A stretch of DNA of 14,062 bases. Origin: Candidatus Omnitrophota bacterium. GTDB taxonomy: Bacteria > Omnitrophota > Gorgyraeia > Gygaellales > Profunditerraquicolaceae. Shown here one piece after another: positions 1 to 7,328 of this stretch. The stretch spans positions 1-14,062 of the forward strand of contig JAQTTI010000020.1 in assembly GCA_028710845.1 (NCBI GenBank), given 5' to 3'. The position numbers and the translations under genes are program-made. How positions within the stretch are numbered: the stretch's first letter is position 1; the number at the start of each line of letters is the position of its first letter. Below the pieces are notes generated by a model. It worked only from the letters and a program-made list of their open reading frames with translations, made no database searches and had not been told where the DNA came from.

Positions 1-925
1 TTAACGAGGTTAAAGCAGTTTTAACGGCTGAAAACCTGCTTAAAAAATAAGCTGACTGCTCAATCCTGGTTAACTCTCCGATTAATTTATTTAATGGCGA
101 ATTCCGGTTCGCTTTAGTATTTTTAATAATTTGGATCCCGGCATAATAATCCAGGTAATTGGTAAAAACCCAACCTATACCGATGAGAGCAACTAAAGAA
201 AACATAATAATCCATTTAGTCGGCTTAAAAGGCAGCCTGTAATTGTGGGGATTATATTCGGAATCGGCTAAATTCGGCGAATAATACCACAAGGTAACCG
301 CCAAAGATAATGCAATCAAACCGCGCAAGAATTGAACCGGGAAACCAAAAGTATAATTGAAGGATTCGGAATTTATCCAATTGCCGGGAAAGAATTCAGA
401 CTTGGGAGCGATTAAACCGCTGGTAAACGCATAAAAAACCATTAAGACACTCAAAACTTGAAGGACCTTCCTATCGCGGACCTCTCTATTCGAGACTCTG
501 TAAATCGAGAAAGCAGACAATAAACCTGCGGGCAAGCCCAGAAAATACCTTAAAGAGCTAGCCAAGCCATTTATTCCATGTTGATTTGTAAGTAGGATCA
601 AAAAGAAAGCTACCGGATACATCCACAAGCCTCTGTATTTAGCTCTCCAGATCCCCTTTCTGGCAAATTCCAAAAGAAAAAGATATGCCGCGGCTAGGAC
701 CCCAAGATGGATTATGGAAAATATTCTGCCTACTTCAGTATTTATGGCATAAATTTCCATCCATTCATTAAAAGTATGCAGGAGGGCGAATAAACCTAGA
801 GAAAACCAGGGTAATTTGCCCAATTTTTCTTTTTCCAGGGTAAAACAGACGATGAATAGGTATAGAAATGATAAACCGTAGAAAAAATAAATATAATCGT
901 ATTGACCTTGAAGGAATTTAAGCAT
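1..925 (-). CDS. Multi-pass membrane sensor protein, N-terminal part (cut by window edge)
   Basis: The reading frame is open from an ATG at 925 to the window edge, giving 308 codons without a stop. An in-frame TAA at 931-929 just before the ATG makes this the first possible start; no clear Shine-Dalgarno sequence precedes it. I see eight hydrophobic segments, near residues 13-30, 39-52, 68-86, 101-114, 121-142, 153-172, 194-215 and 238-258. Loops after segments 1, 3, 5 and 7 are basic (for example the stretches around residues 89-98 and 143-153), so the N-terminus is probably outside and residues from about 260 onward are extracytoplasmic. That last part is polar and helical, as at the start of a Cache/CHASE-type ligand-binding domain. 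The layout (7-TM block, one more TM, outside domain) is typical of histidine kinases or diguanylate cyclases, but the output domain lies outside the window. It starts 18 bp after the Rrf2 gene and is probably cotranscribed with it. Confidence 0.7.
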   Translation of the reverse strand, partial: MLKFLQGQYDYIYFFYGLSFLYLFIVCFTLEKEKLGKLPWFSLGLFALLHTFNEWMEIYAINTEVGRIFSIIHLGVLAAAYLFLLEFARKGIWRAKYRGLWMYPVAFFLILLTNQHGINGLASSLRYFLGLPAGLLSAFSIYRVSNREVRDRKVLQVLSVLMVFYAFTSGLIAPKSEFFPGNWINSESFNYTFGFPVQFLRGLIALSLAVTLWYYSPNLADSEYNPHNYRLPFKPTKWIIMFSLVALIGIGWVFTNYLDYYAGIQIIKNTKANRNSPLNKLIGELTRIEQSAYFLSRFSAVKTALTSL

Positions 926-943
926 TTTTTATGATTTTAGGGG

Positions 944-1384
944 CTAATTGGCCTTGATTCTATTTTTGCCGTTTTTTGTAGCATGAAGTTTCAACATTTT
1001 CTCTAAAGTAAATGAGGTCAGCACTTCCTGAATCTTATCGGTTGCCTCCTGCCAAACATCCCTCGATACGCAAGATTTTGTTTGCTTGCAAACGGAAGGA
1101 TTTTCAAGGCAATCTACAAAACATATTTTCCCCTCTAATACTGAAACTATTTCATTCAAGTTTATTTCCCTGGGATGCTTAGCAAGGGCATACCCGGCTC
1201 CGGAACCGCGGTTAGAAATTATTAAACCTGCTTTTTTAAGAAGGTAAAGTAACTGCCAAAGGTATTTTTCAGAAATATTCTCTCTTGCTGCGATGTCTTT
1301 TAAAGAAACCGGCGATTTTGAAGAGTATAAAGCCAGATCAATCATTAATCGTACTCCGTACCTGCCCTTAGTAGATAACTTCAT
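944..1384 (-). CDS. Rrf2-family transcriptional regulator with IscR-like cysteine cluster
   Basis: This 146-residue protein has the Rrf2 N-terminus (MKLSTKGRYGVRLMIDLA) followed by a winged helix-turn-helix. The DNA-recognition helix is near residues 38-52 and the wing is near 57-66 (SNRGSGAGYAL). After the dimerisation helix come four cysteines, C88, C92, C99 and C105. The C92-X6-C99-X5-C105 spacing is one residue longer in its first gap than the Fe-S cluster-binding triad of E. coli IscR, so iron-sulfur, nitric oxide, redox or cysteine-status sensing is plausible. The ligand cannot be read from sequence. Its length is usual for the family. The start is supported by AAGGAGGG just upstream, a slightly tight spacing. 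It has its own promoter and a perfect inverted repeat in front of it. No isc, suf or cysteine genes are in the window, so the targets other than itself and the downstream membrane sensor are unknown. Confidence 0.93.
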   Translation of the reverse strand: MKLSTKGRYGVRLMIDLALYSSKSPVSLKDIAARENISEKYLWQLLYLLKKAGLIISNRGSGAGYALAKHPREINLNEIVSVLEGKICFVDCLENPSVCKQTKSCVSRDVWQEATDKIQEVLTSFTLEKMLKLHATKNGKNRIKAN

Positions 1385-1387
1385 TTA

Positions 1388-1395
1388 CCCTCCTT
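1388..1395 (-). promoter_or_regulatory. Shine-Dalgarno sequence of the Rrf2-family gene
   Basis: On the minus strand the bases AAAGGAGG plus one more G lie 3-4 bases before the ATG at 1384. It is one of the strongest ribosome binding sites in the window and supports the annotated start. Confidence 0.75.
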
Positions 1396-1396
1396 T

Positions 1397-1426
1397 ATTA
1401 TAGTATTTCTATTAATTCACTATAAT
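1397..1426. promoter_or_regulatory. Perfect inverted repeat, probable operator for the Rrf2-family regulator
   Basis: ATTATAGT at 1397-1404 is matched exactly by ACTATAAT at 1419-1426, with a 14-bp AT-rich spacer. The 30-bp repeat begins in the last two bases of the predicted -10 box and covers the likely transcription start of the Rrf2 gene. Rrf2 proteins bind as dimers to palindromes of roughly this size, and many repress themselves, so autoregulation is the natural reading. The two arms are too AT-rich, and the loop too long, for a terminator. Confidence 0.6.
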
Positions 1427-1452
1427 TTTAATCCAAAAAAAATTCCTGTCAA
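1425..1452 (-). promoter_or_regulatory. Sigma-70-type promoter of the Rrf2-family gene
   Basis: Reading the minus strand, TTGACA (1452-1447, a perfect -35) is followed after 16 bp by TAAAAT (1430-1425, five of six consensus -10 bases). The start would fall near 1418, leaving a leader of about 34 nt before the ATG at 1384. The -35 lies 11 bp downstream of the stop codon of the NYN gene. No terminator is visible between them, so readthrough from the upstream operon remains possible. Confidence 0.65.
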
Positions 1453-1462
1453 CATTTATGTT

Positions 1463-1936
1463 TTAACTGTCCAGCCAAAGCTTTTTAAACTCAGTATTAA
1501 TTTTTTGTACCTGAGAATAAGTAAGTTTTTCCTCCCCAGGATCATCAAGAACTGCGTTTTTTCTTTTGCCTAAGAGAAACTCTTCTACCGCGCAAAAATT
1601 AGCCCGCAGCATCCTGCTGGCTGTCTGGACTGCTTTGTCGTCTGAAACGACTATGATGTTTTCCGGCCGGGGCGATTTCTCGATTATTCTTTTTATTATT
1701 TCGTCGGCTTCAAGCTTTCGCGAAAAAATGCAAAATAACCCCTCTTCTTCCGGAAGATGGCTATTAGCCGGAGGGAAACCATCGAAAACAAGGATAACCC
1801 TGTTGTTTTTGCTCCCGGTCAATCTGTGTATTTTTAAAAAATTTATCAGGGAAAGCTGGATGCTTACGGACGGCTTAGCTTTAAACTGCCGGTGGTTTAT
1901 GAGGTTGTAGGCGTCGATGATGTATTGTAAAGACAT
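1463..1936 (-). CDS. YacP-like NYN-domain ribonuclease
   Basis: This 157-residue protein consists of one NYN (PIN-like) domain. The first strand carries the signature IIDAYNLI (residues 6-13, with D8 and N11). VFDGFP follows with D52, then EADEIIKRII (76-85) and VVSDDKAVQ (96-104, with D99 and D100). These acidic residues would form the metal-binding nuclease centre. The B. subtilis relative YacP/Rae1 is a ribosome-associated mRNA endonuclease, so a role in RNA turnover is likely, but the substrate here is unknown. The N-terminal signature sits eight residues from the start, so the ATG at 1936 must be close to correct, even though it lies 56 bp inside the end of the preceding flippase-like gene. 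An AGGGGG 8 bases upstream may serve as ribosome binding site, helped by translational coupling. It is the last gene of the long operon. Confidence 0.85.
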   Translation of the reverse strand: MSLQYIIDAYNLINHRQFKAKPSVSIQLSLINFLKIHRLTGSKNNRVILVFDGFPPANSHLPEEEGLFCIFSRKLEADEIIKRIIEKSPRPENIIVVSDDKAVQTASRMLRANFCAVEEFLLGKRKNAVLDDPGEEKLTYSQVQKINTEFKKLWLDS

Positions 1937-2867
1937 AGATTAAACCCCCTATGGCAGCATACAGCACAACAAAAGAAAAAGATAAAAGAGACATGGCGAT
2001 AGCTCGTTGCTCAATTACGCCGGCCTTAGCAAAATAAAGAACGAACAGGTATTCTCTAAGCCCTAAACCTCCGATAGAAACAGGTAAAAGAGTAATAGCC
2101 CCTATTATCGGAAGAAAAACAAGGAAATAAATAAAATTAATCTTGATCCCTAAAGCCAGCCCTATAAAATAAATACTAATCGGGTTAATCAGTTGGATAA
2201 AAAAAGATAGGAGCAGGTTAACCTTAAGCACCTTCTTCCGGTTGCGAAAAACATGTATCTCTTGATGTAAATTTTTAATTATATCTTTTAGCTTTGCGCA
2301 CCCCGGCGTATTGAGAAACCTGGTAATCTTTGAATAAATAAAACTATTAAACAAAACCAACAGGATTATAATTAAAATAGTTACAATCATGGAAACCGAA
2401 TTTAAAACAAATTTATCCAAGACTAAATCCCTGCCCAATAAAAGGCTGAGTAAAATCACGCAAACTAATCCCGCATAACCGCTTAATCGGTCTAAAAAAA
2501 CCGTAGCAAAAACTTCTTTTGCTTTTTTTGTATGACCAGCCAGATCCGCGGTCTTAATTAAATCGCCTCCGATTGTAGAAGGCAAAAAGATACTAAAAAA
2601 TACACCGGCCGAAAAAGAACTTATCAACTTTTTTAAAGGAATACTGATTCCAACAGCGTTAAGCAGCATTTTCCAGCGCAGGAAACCAAACAAATAAACC
2701 GCAAAAAAAATTACAAATCCGGCGGCTAAAAAAAACTTATCAGCGGATTTGATCTCCTGAAATAATTCCTTAGTATCTATTTTATTAAATTTAAAAAGCA
2801 GAAAAAGCAGCAAAAAACTGACGGCAATCCTAAGAAGGAGGGAAAAAATATTTTTCAGTTTAGCCAA
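1881..2867 (-). CDS. Flippase-like / lysylphosphatidylglycerol synthase TM-domain membrane protein
   Basis: This 328-residue integral membrane protein has about eight hydrophobic segments (near 8-26, 46-64, 84-98, 130-146, 157-176, 217-236, 243-262 and 292-314). Family motifs are visible: PSTIGGDL (96-103), LDRLSG (125-130) and PVSIGGLGLRE (262-272). These mark the family that includes the membrane part of MprF, YbhN and AglD, whose members move or use lipid-linked substrates. There is no soluble catalytic domain, so it is not a complete lysyltransferase; the substrate is not known. The start is a TTG (2867-2865) directly after the purC stop codon, with GGAAAG in the end of purC as a weak ribosome binding site. 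Its 3' end overlaps the NYN gene by 56 bp. Confidence 0.85.
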   Translation of the reverse strand: MAKLKNIFSLLLRIAVSFLLLFLLFKFNKIDTKELFQEIKSADKFFLAAGFVIFFAVYLFGFLRWKMLLNAVGISIPLKKLISSFSAGVFFSIFLPSTIGGDLIKTADLAGHTKKAKEVFATVFLDRLSGYAGLVCVILLSLLLGRDLVLDKFVLNSVSMIVTILIIILLVLFNSFIYSKITRFLNTPGCAKLKDIIKNLHQEIHVFRNRKKVLKVNLLLSFFIQLINPISIYFIGLALGIKINFIYFLVFLPIIGAITLLPVSIGGLGLREYLFVLYFAKAGVIEQRAIAMSLLSFSFVVLYAAIGGLIYVFTIHHRRLQPHKPPAV

Positions 2868-3758
2868 TTATAGCTTCTTTCCTGTTAATTTATAATATGC
2901 ATCCAGGTATTTTGCTCTTGTTTTTTCGATTATTTCTTGGGGCAAATCAGGCGCCGGAGGGGTTTTATTCCAATCTAAGGTTTCCAGGTAATCACGGACG
3001 AACTGTTTGTCAAAACTTGGCTGGGAAGCTCCCGGATTATATTCGTCTTCCGGCCAAAAACGGGAAGAATCTGGCGTCAGGACTTCATCAATTATAATCA
3101 TTTGCCCGTTAAAAATACCGAACTCAAATTTTGTATCGGCGATAATGATCCCTTTTTTAAGGGCATAATCACTGGCTAGTTTATAAATCTCCAGGCTTTT
3201 GTTCTTCAGTTCCCTAGCAGTGTCAAAACCTACCAGTTCTTCTACCGCTTTTTGATTAATCCCCTGGTCATGGCCGACATCGGCCTTGGTTGTGGGGGTA
3301 AATATCGGCTCAGGCAGTTTATCGGACTCCTTTAAACCTTTTGGCAGATTAACTCCGCAGATAGATTGTCTTTCCTTATATTCTTTCCAGCCTGAGCCGG
3401 AAAGATATCCCCTTACTACGCATTCAACCGGCAGAGGCTTGGTTTTTAAAACTAGCATTGAACGGCCGGTTAAATCAGGATTATATTTTTCCAGGATTTT
3501 CGGATAGCTATTAGTATCGCAGGAGATCAAATGGTGGCTGATTATATCTTTGATAAAATTAAACCAGAAGGCGGATATACTGGTTAAAACCCTGCCTTTA
3601 TCCGGAATACCGCAAGGCAAAACAACATCAAAACATGAAATCCGGTCAGTGGAAACGATTAACAGCTTATCTCCCAAGTCATATACATCCCTGACCTTGC
3701 CTCTGCGAAAAAGTTTTAACTCATTAAAATCCGTTTTTAGTAAAACGTTATTGGCCAT
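2868..3758 (-). CDS. purC: Phosphoribosylaminoimidazole-succinocarboxamide (SAICAR) synthase
   Basis: PurC joins aspartate to CAIR using ATP in purine synthesis. The 296-residue protein has the signature blocks in order: RRGKVRDVYDLGDKLLIVST (18-37, nucleotide-binding), IPDKGRVLT (51-59), VECVVRGYLSGSGWKEY (111-127), TKADVGHDQGI (157-167), IIADTKFEFG (205-214) and IDEVLTPDSSRFWP (223-236). Its length fits the longer, yeast Ade1-like form; the short bacterial type has about 240 residues. The ATG overlaps the last 11 bp of pckG (ATGGCCAATAA contains both start and stop), and AAGGG lies just before it, so translation is probably coupled. No other purine genes are present; it appears to be a lone purine gene in a mixed operon. 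Confidence 0.97.
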   Translation of the reverse strand: MANNVLLKTDFNELKLFRRGKVRDVYDLGDKLLIVSTDRISCFDVVLPCGIPDKGRVLTSISAFWFNFIKDIISHHLISCDTNSYPKILEKYNPDLTGRSMLVLKTKPLPVECVVRGYLSGSGWKEYKERQSICGVNLPKGLKESDKLPEPIFTPTTKADVGHDQGINQKAVEELVGFDTARELKNKSLEIYKLASDYALKKGIIIADTKFEFGIFNGQMIIIDEVLTPDSSRFWPEDEYNPGASQPSFDKQFVRDYLETLDWNKTPPAPDLPQEIIEKTRAKYLDAYYKLTGKKL

Positions 3759-5544
3759 ATCCCTTAAGTCTTTCCATTAAAGCTTCCAGTTCATCGGTTA
3801 ATTCTTTCGGCAGGTCTTTTTTAAACATAGCGAAAAATTTATTTATTCCTTTTGTTTCTTCAAGCCATTCCTCTTTATTTACCTTAAGCAAGCTATCCAT
3901 TGCGTTTTCAGAAAGTTTAAGTCCGGTCATATCAATATCAAACGGATAAGGAATATAGCCAATCGGAGTTTCCATGGCATTGACTTTATTATTGCAACGG
4001 TCCAATATCCACTCCAATATTCTTAAATTTTCACAGAAACCCGGCCATAAAAATTTGCCGGCCTTGTCTGTTCTGAACCAGTTAACATGAAAAATTTTGG
4101 GTGGCTTTGCCATAAGTTTACCCATATTTAACCAGTGTTTGAAATATTCCGCCATGTTATACCCGCAAAAAGGGAGCATGGCCATCGGATCCCGGCGTAC
4201 CTGGCCTAGTTTTCCGACCTGGGCAGCGGTCAATTCAGAACCCATGGTTGCTCCTACAAATACTCCATGCTGCCAGTTAAAAGACTGGTAAATTAATGGG
4301 GCAACGTGCTCCCTTCTGCCGCCAAAAATTATGGCGGAGATCGGAACCCCATGGTGCTGCTCAAGCCTAAATGAAGCTGAAGGGCAGTTTACGATCGGAG
4401 CGGTAAAACGCGCGTTAGGATGGGCGCCCTTAATTATTTTTCCTTCCGAATCAGTTGTGTTAGGTTTCCAGGGGTTGCCTTTCCAATCGATTCCCTGGGC
4501 AGGGGCATCTCCATCAGCGCCTTCCCACCAGACAGTATTATCTGGCTTAAGAAGCACATTTGTATATATGGTGTTTTTTCTGATTGTTTCTACCATATTC
4601 GGATTAGTCTTAGAGTTAGTCCCGGGCGCAACTCCAAAGAAGCCGGTTTCAGGGTTTACCGCCCAAAGTGAGCCATCCGAATCAACCCGCATCCAGGAGA
4701 TATCATCACCCAATGTCCAGATACGGTAACCTTTCTTTTTAAGGCCTTCCGGGGGAACCAGCATCGCTAAATTTGTTTTACCGCAAGCGCTGGGAAAAGC
4801 AGCGGCAATATATTCTACATGGCCATTAGGCTCTTCAATTCCCATTATCAACATATGCTCAGCCATCCACTTTTCTTTTTTCGCTTGAAAGCTTGCAATA
4901 CGAAGAGAAAGGCATTTCTTACCTAAAAGGACATTACCGCCGTAGCCGCTTCCTACGCTCCAGATTGTGTTATCTTCGGGAAAATGCAGGATCAACCTGT
5001 TATTTATATCTAATTTTGCTTTTGAATGAAGGCATTTTGTAAAATTGTCGTTTTTTTCAAGCTGCCCTAAGACGGCATTCCCGCAGCGGGTCATAATCAG
5101 CATATTTAATACCACATAACGCGAGTCAGTAAGCTCTACGCCGATTTTACTAAAAGGTGAGCCGACCGGACCCATTGAAAAAGGAATCACATACATAGTC
5201 CTGCCCGACATAGATGACTTAAATATTTTCTTAGCTTTTTGATACGCGGCCTGAGGGCGCATCCAATTGTTGTTCGGCCCGGCATCCTTCTTTTTCTTTG
5301 TACAAATAAAAGTTAAATGCTCTGTGCGGGCAACATCATCATGGGCAGTGCGGTGTAAAAAACAACCGGGAAGTTTTTCCTGGTTTAAACGGATCAAATC
5401 GCCATTAGCTACCGATTCTTTTTCTAAAGCCAGCTTCTGCTCTTCGCTTCCGTCTATCCAGACAATCCGTTCGGGGCCGCAAAGCCTGGCCATTTTATTT
5501 ACCCAATCAATTAGCTTTTTATTTGTAGTCGGCATTTTTTCCAT
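3748..5544 (-). CDS. pckG: Phosphoenolpyruvate carboxykinase (GTP)
   Basis: This enzyme interconverts oxaloacetate plus GTP with PEP, CO2 and GDP, in the cytoplasm, for gluconeogenesis or in reverse for CO2 fixation in fermentation. At 598 residues it is full length for the GTP-type family. Visible motifs are YGGNVLLGKK (201-210, substrate loop), the P-loop FPSACGKTN (250-258) with the characteristic reactive cysteine C253 before Gly-Lys-Thr, GDDISWM (279-285, metal binding) and, further on, FGGRREHVAPLIYQ and KFLWPGFCENLRILEWI. The ATG at 5544 is preceded by AAAAGG at good spacing; a second ATG lies three codons in. It starts 3 bp after trxB and overlaps purC by 11 bp. All key residues I can identify are present, so it should be active. 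Confidence 0.97.
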   Translation of the reverse strand: MEKMPTTNKKLIDWVNKMARLCGPERIVWIDGSEEQKLALEKESVANGDLIRLNQEKLPGCFLHRTAHDDVARTEHLTFICTKKKKDAGPNNNWMRPQAAYQKAKKIFKSSMSGRTMYVIPFSMGPVGSPFSKIGVELTDSRYVVLNMLIMTRCGNAVLGQLEKNDNFTKCLHSKAKLDINNRLILHFPEDNTIWSVGSGYGGNVLLGKKCLSLRIASFQAKKEKWMAEHMLIMGIEEPNGHVEYIAAAFPSACGKTNLAMLVPPEGLKKKGYRIWTLGDDISWMRVDSDGSLWAVNPETGFFGVAPGTNSKTNPNMVETIRKNTIYTNVLLKPDNTVWWEGADGDAPAQGIDWKGNPWKPNTTDSEGKIIKGAHPNARFTAPIVNCPSASFRLEQHHGVPISAIIFGGRREHVAPLIYQSFNWQHGVFVGATMGSELTAAQVGKLGQVRRDPMAMLPFCGYNMAEYFKHWLNMGKLMAKPPKIFHVNWFRTDKAGKFLWPGFCENLRILEWILDRCNNKVNAMETPIGYIPYPFDIDMTGLKLSENAMDSLLKVNKEEWLEETKGINKFFAMFKKDLPKELTDELEALMERLKGYGQ

Positions 5545-5547
5545 TTT

Positions 5548-6462
5548 TTACCTTTTATTAGAAATATATTTATAAGCAGAATCAGCAGCTACCGCCCCGT
5601 CTCCGCAGGCATTAACTACCTGATACAAGCTTTTCTTACGGCAGTCACCGCAGGCAAATATGCCTGCTTCCGAAGTAGCCATATTATCATCAGTTATTAC
5701 CAGCCCATTTTCATCCATGCGGATTTTACCTTTTAAAAAAATGGTTTCAGGTTCGTACCCTATATAAATAAAAATTCCGTCGCAATTTAAATCCCGTAGA
5801 TTGCCGCTTTCAACGTCCTTGATAGTCACTGCTTCTGTCTTCTGCGATCCTTTAATTTCCGTAACAATGCTGTTTAAAATAAAATCTACCTTCTTATTCG
5901 CCTGCAATCTTTCCTGAAGTATTGCTGATGCCCTCAAATCCTTGCGCCGGTGGATTATACTAACCTGACTGGCAAAACGGCTAAGGTAAATTGCTTCTTC
6001 GGCAACCGCATTACCGCCGCCTACAATGACTACTTTTTTTTCTTTAAAAAATGGCCCGTCGCAGGTTGCGCAATAAGAAACCCCTCGGCCGGTATATTTC
6101 TCTTCACCCGGTATTCCTAATTTCTTCGGCCGGGCGCCGCTGGCGATGATAATTGCCTGGCCTTCATGGACGCCATCAGAAATCCTGACTACTTTTTTTG
6201 CGCAATCTATTTCGAGCACCTCGTCGCTTATAATTCCTACACCCAGTTCTCTGACCTGAGCTTCCATCCGGCCCATCAAATTCTGAGTAGAGATGCCTTC
6301 GGGAAAACCCGGATAGTTTTCAATAGTTTCACTAAGCAGGATGCGGCCTCCTACTGCCATTTTTTCGATTAGCAGGGTATTCAGGCGGCTGCGCCCGGAA
6401 TAAAGCCCTGCGGTTAACCCTGCCGGACCGGCTCCGATAATTATCAAATCATATTTTGCCAT
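5548..6462 (-). CDS. trxB: Thioredoxin reductase (NADPH)
   Basis: TrxB uses NADPH and FAD to reduce thioredoxin, probably the TrxA encoded upstream in the same run. The 304-residue protein shows the FAD-binding GAGPAG (10-15), the redox pair CATC (131-134), the NADPH-binding GGGNAV (148-153) and HRRKDLR (171-177), whose basic residues suit the 2'-phosphate of NADPH. The second FAD motif is near residues 268-274 (IFACGDC), followed by YQVVNACGDGAVAA. The extra cysteines C271, C274 and C286 near the flavin site are a small deviation from the common AAGD form; GDC forms occur in anaerobes, to my knowledge. The start codon is 1 bp after the def stop and lacks a strong ribosome binding site, suggesting coupled translation. 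Confidence 0.95.
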   Translation of the reverse strand: MAKYDLIIIGAGPAGLTAGLYSGRSRLNTLLIEKMAVGGRILLSETIENYPGFPEGISTQNLMGRMEAQVRELGVGIISDEVLEIDCAKKVVRISDGVHEGQAIIIASGARPKKLGIPGEEKYTGRGVSYCATCDGPFFKEKKVVIVGGGNAVAEEAIYLSRFASQVSIIHRRKDLRASAILQERLQANKKVDFILNSIVTEIKGSQKTEAVTIKDVESGNLRDLNCDGIFIYIGYEPETIFLKGKIRMDENGLVITDDNMATSEAGIFACGDCRKKSLYQVVNACGDGAVAADSAYKYISNKR

Positions 6463-6463
6463 T

Positions 6464-6961
6464 TTAGAGTTTTTTCAACGCTCTTAATTTCTTCTTTAAG
6501 CGGAACTTTTCGAAAAATGAGGAATAATCTATAATCAACTTGCCTTTGAGATGGTCGATTTCATGCTGCAATACGCAGGCAAAAAGGTCTTTTGCTTCGA
6601 TTTTTACCGGGTTATTGTTTTCATCTTTTGCTTCCAGCCAAATTTTTTTAGAACGCTTGACTTTGACTGAAATCCCCGGGACGCTTAAGCAACCTTCAGT
6701 GATCGCCTGGTAACCTTCTTTTTTTACAATTTTAGGGTTAGCCAATTTATATAGCCCTTCTCCAATATCAACTACTATCAATTGGCAGCCTATCCCTATC
6801 TGAGGCGCAGCCAGGCCTATCCCGGAATCTTCATACATTGACTTAGCCATCTGGCTAAGTATCAAGCGGTGTTCAGCGGTCACTTTATCAATAGGCTTGG
6901 CTTTCTTTCTTAAAATTGGGTCGCCTAATGTTCTAATTTTTTTACCTCCGGTTTCTTTCAT
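6464..6961 (-). CDS. def: Peptide deformylase
   Basis: Def removes the formyl group from the N-terminal methionine of new proteins. The 165-residue protein has all three family motifs: GIGLAAPQI (47-55), EGCLSVPG (89-96, metal ligand C91) and LQHEIDHLKG (131-140, with the HEIDH metal ligands and catalytic glutamate). The ATG at 6961 overlaps the panD stop as ATGA, but no ribosome binding site precedes it. A perfect GGAGGT lies inside codons 5-6 (6949-6944), 6 bases before an in-frame ATT at 6937, which is where homologous N-termini would begin (IRTLGDPILR). I keep the ATG because of the ATGA coupling; an internal ATT start giving 157 residues is a real alternative. The basic C-terminal tail, rich in Lys and Arg, is common in bacterial Def. 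Confidence 0.95.
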   Translation of the reverse strand: MKETGGKKIRTLGDPILRKKAKPIDKVTAEHRLILSQMAKSMYEDSGIGLAAPQIGIGCQLIVVDIGEGLYKLANPKIVKKEGYQAITEGCLSVPGISVKVKRSKKIWLEAKDENNNPVKIEAKDLFACVLQHEIDHLKGKLIIDYSSFFEKFRLKKKLRALKKL

Positions 6962-7317
6962 TTTTTGATCTTTTTTATCTTATTTTTTTCATTCACTTTA
7001 ATAATCTTTGGTTTTATTGTTCTCGCCTCTTTGTCTTCAATCATAACATATGTAACTATAACCACCTGGTCCCCTGGACAGGCCCCGCGGGCTGCCGGGC
7101 CGTTTAAGCAGACTATTCCGCTTCCGGGAGCACCTTTGATTACATAGGTCTCCAGGCGCTGTCCGTTATTGAGATTCAACACCTCCACTTTCTCATTTTC
7201 TAAGATATCTGCTGCTTTAATCAACTCCTCATCAAGCGTAATACTGCCCTGATAATAAAGATTTGCTTCGGTAACTGTTGCCCGGTGAATTTTTGATTTT
7301 AACATCGTCCTTAACAT
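6958..7317 (-). CDS. panD: Aspartate 1-decarboxylase proenzyme
   Basis: PanD makes beta-alanine from aspartate for pantothenate and coenzyme A. The 119-residue proenzyme has the self-cleavage site YQGSIT with Gly24-Ser25; cleavage makes the pyruvoyl group from Ser25. Other active-site residues are in their usual places: K9, R54, Y58 and N72 (in CLNGPAAR). The start follows the pta/ackA genes: AAGGAG overlapping the ackA stop codon sits 6 bases before the ATG at 7317. The C-terminus (about residues 100-119) is unusually lysine-rich. No panB, panC or panE is present, so this is the lone pantothenate gene. Its position next to acetyl-CoA-using enzymes may reflect a common interest in the CoA pool, which is inference. 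Confidence 0.96.
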   Translation of the reverse strand: MLRTMLKSKIHRATVTEANLYYQGSITLDEELIKAADILENEKVEVLNLNNGQRLETYVIKGAPGSGIVCLNGPAARGACPGDQVVIVTYVMIEDKEARTIKPKIIKVNEKNKIKKIKK

Positions 7318-7328
7318 TTATTTTCTCC

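Noticed and set aside
1441..1475. Terminator after the NYN gene (AACAT/ATGTT pair followed by a T run)
   Set aside because: The stem is only 5 AT-rich pairs with a 2-base loop, and the T run is 8 bases away. The stretch is better explained as the -35 region of the Rrf2 promoter.
4331..4729. 132-codon open frame on the plus strand, antisense to pckG
   Set aside because: It lies wholly within a well-conserved PEP carboxykinase gene, has no recognisable domain and no ribosome binding site. It is a shadow of the minus-strand coding sequence, as are the other plus-strand frames in the window (for example 1566-1910 and 12023-12421).
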